From an uncultured Bacteroidota bacterium (GTDB taxonomy: Bacteria; Bacteroidota; Bacteroidia; AKYH767-A; 2013-40CM-41-45): a stretch of DNA of 64,000 bases. The DNA lies in NCBI GenBank assembly GCA_937871435.1, contig CALMQM010000048.1, forward strand, positions 20,634 to 84,633, given 5' to 3'. Below, in pieces: positions 63,542-64,000 of this stretch (position 1 is its first letter; each line of letters starts with the position of its first letter). Both the position numbers and the translations under genes were made by a program. Below the pieces are notes generated by a model. It was not told the origin of the DNA and ran no database searches. It saw only the letters and a list, made by a program, of their open reading frames with translations.

Positions 63542-64000
63542 ATGAAGACGCACTTAATTTCCCTGACCATGCAGATAAAAATCTACGCTCTGTTTATTTT
63601 ACTTTTAATGCGATTCCTGCCGGCTTCCATTGCTCAACCATATTCTATAGGTCATACTACAATTAATTTTCAGGATTCGGTAAGAAGCCGATCTGTTCAA
63701 ACGGAATTGTATTATCCCGCGGACCTCAACGGTGAAAATGTTTCAGTCACTCAACAAACAACCGAAGCATTTCCTGTTCTGGTTTTCGGACATGGATTCG
63801 TAATGAGTTGGGATGCGTATCAGAATCTTTGGGAAGCATTGGTTCCGCAAGGTTACGTCATGGCATTTCCTGTTACGGAAACAGGTTTCTCTCCTTCGCA
63901 TGATGAACTGGGTAAAGATCTGGCTTTTCTGGCCAATAGAATAAAGGAAGAGGGCAATGATGTTTTGTCATTGTTTTATCAACGTGTCGACAGCGCGGTT
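63542..64000 (+). CDS. secreted alpha/beta hydrolase (partial, runs past the window end)
   Basis: At least 153 residues are present; the reading frame is open at the window edge. After a hydrophobic signal-peptide-like segment (IKIYALFILLLMRFLPASIA) it reads FPVLVFGHGFVMSWDAY, the oxyanion-hole HG motif of alpha/beta hydrolases, and then LVPQGYVMAFPVTETGFSPS. The layout resembles chlorophyllase or polyester-hydrolase-like proteins. The catalytic Ser, Asp and His would lie past the end. A weak TATCTTTA sequence (63445-63452) lies upstream. Confidence 0.8.
   Translation, partial: MKTHLISLTMQIKIYALFILLLMRFLPASIAQPYSIGHTTINFQDSVRSRSVQTELYYPADLNGENVSVTQQTTEAFPVLVFGHGFVMSWDAYQNLWEALVPQGYVMAFPVTETGFSPSHDELGKDLAFLANRIKEEGNDVLSLFYQRVDSAV

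Overview
The window looks like a chromosomal segment of a Bacteroidota bacterium (Flavobacteriia/Chitinophagia-like; roughly 40% G+C by eye). The evidence is: several secreted proteins ending in type IX secretion (T9SS) type A C-terminal domains; a pyk / IPExxxVDY / rnc / fabF / acpP block; TatA; and promoters of the Bacteroidota type (TTTG, about 19 nt, TAnnTTTG). I saw no rRNA, tRNA, CRISPR array, prophage or insertion sequence. The window ends inside an alpha/beta hydrolase gene.

Layout. 1-2.7 kb: two tandem PAS-LuxR regulators. 3-10.4 kb (minus): M42 aminopeptidase, pyruvate kinase, IPExxxVDY protein, RNase III, FabF and acyl carrier protein, with a strong hairpin between acpP and fabF, then a PiT phosphate transporter with its DUF47/PhoU-like partner. 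10.7-17.7 kb (plus): a tightly packed seven-gene polyamine-linked operon (SpeD-like pyruvoyl decarboxylase, duplicated zinc-ribbon/DUF4178 membrane protein, 59-residue single-TM protein, DUF350 protein, membrane-anchored spermidine-synthase-like enzyme, Tat-exported FAD oxidoreductase, polytopic membrane protein). This is the most interesting system here, partly because the SpeD lacks the usual catalytic cysteine. 18-25.4 kb: small proteins, an Omp28/T9SS protein, a TPR-adenylate cyclase and a TPR-LytS/LytTR two-component pair. 25.5-38.1 kb: accessory envelope and secreted proteins (beta-helix protein, three-repeat T9SS protein, beta-barrel, Crp/Fnr regulator, CotH/lamin-tail protein, RluF, DUF1569, a 1205-residue SBBP-type protein).

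38.2-46.6 kb: PurN, an MBOAT/SGNH O-acylation pair, a very large multi-sensor histidine kinase, a stand-alone B12-binding subunit followed by enoyl-CoA hydratase, and acylphosphatase. 46.8-54.1 kb (plus): an envelope block of flippase, Dut, sugar nucleotidyltransferase, TPR lipoprotein, DUF4292 lipoprotein and an EnvC-like protein with a degenerate LytM domain. 54.2-64 kb: TatA, two tiny unknown genes, two T9SS proteins, a LysM lytic transglycosylase, an outer-membrane protein, HflX, a YdcF-family protein, a membrane cytochrome c and the partial hydrolase.

Working together: the envelope theme (amidase activator, transglycosylase, flippase, O-acylation, T9SS cargo, Tat) dominates. TatA could serve the Tat-type leader of the FAD enzyme in the polyamine operon. 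Start codons were moved inward where an internal start gives a clean signal peptide, or where the upstream part overlaps a promoter, terminator or neighbouring gene.
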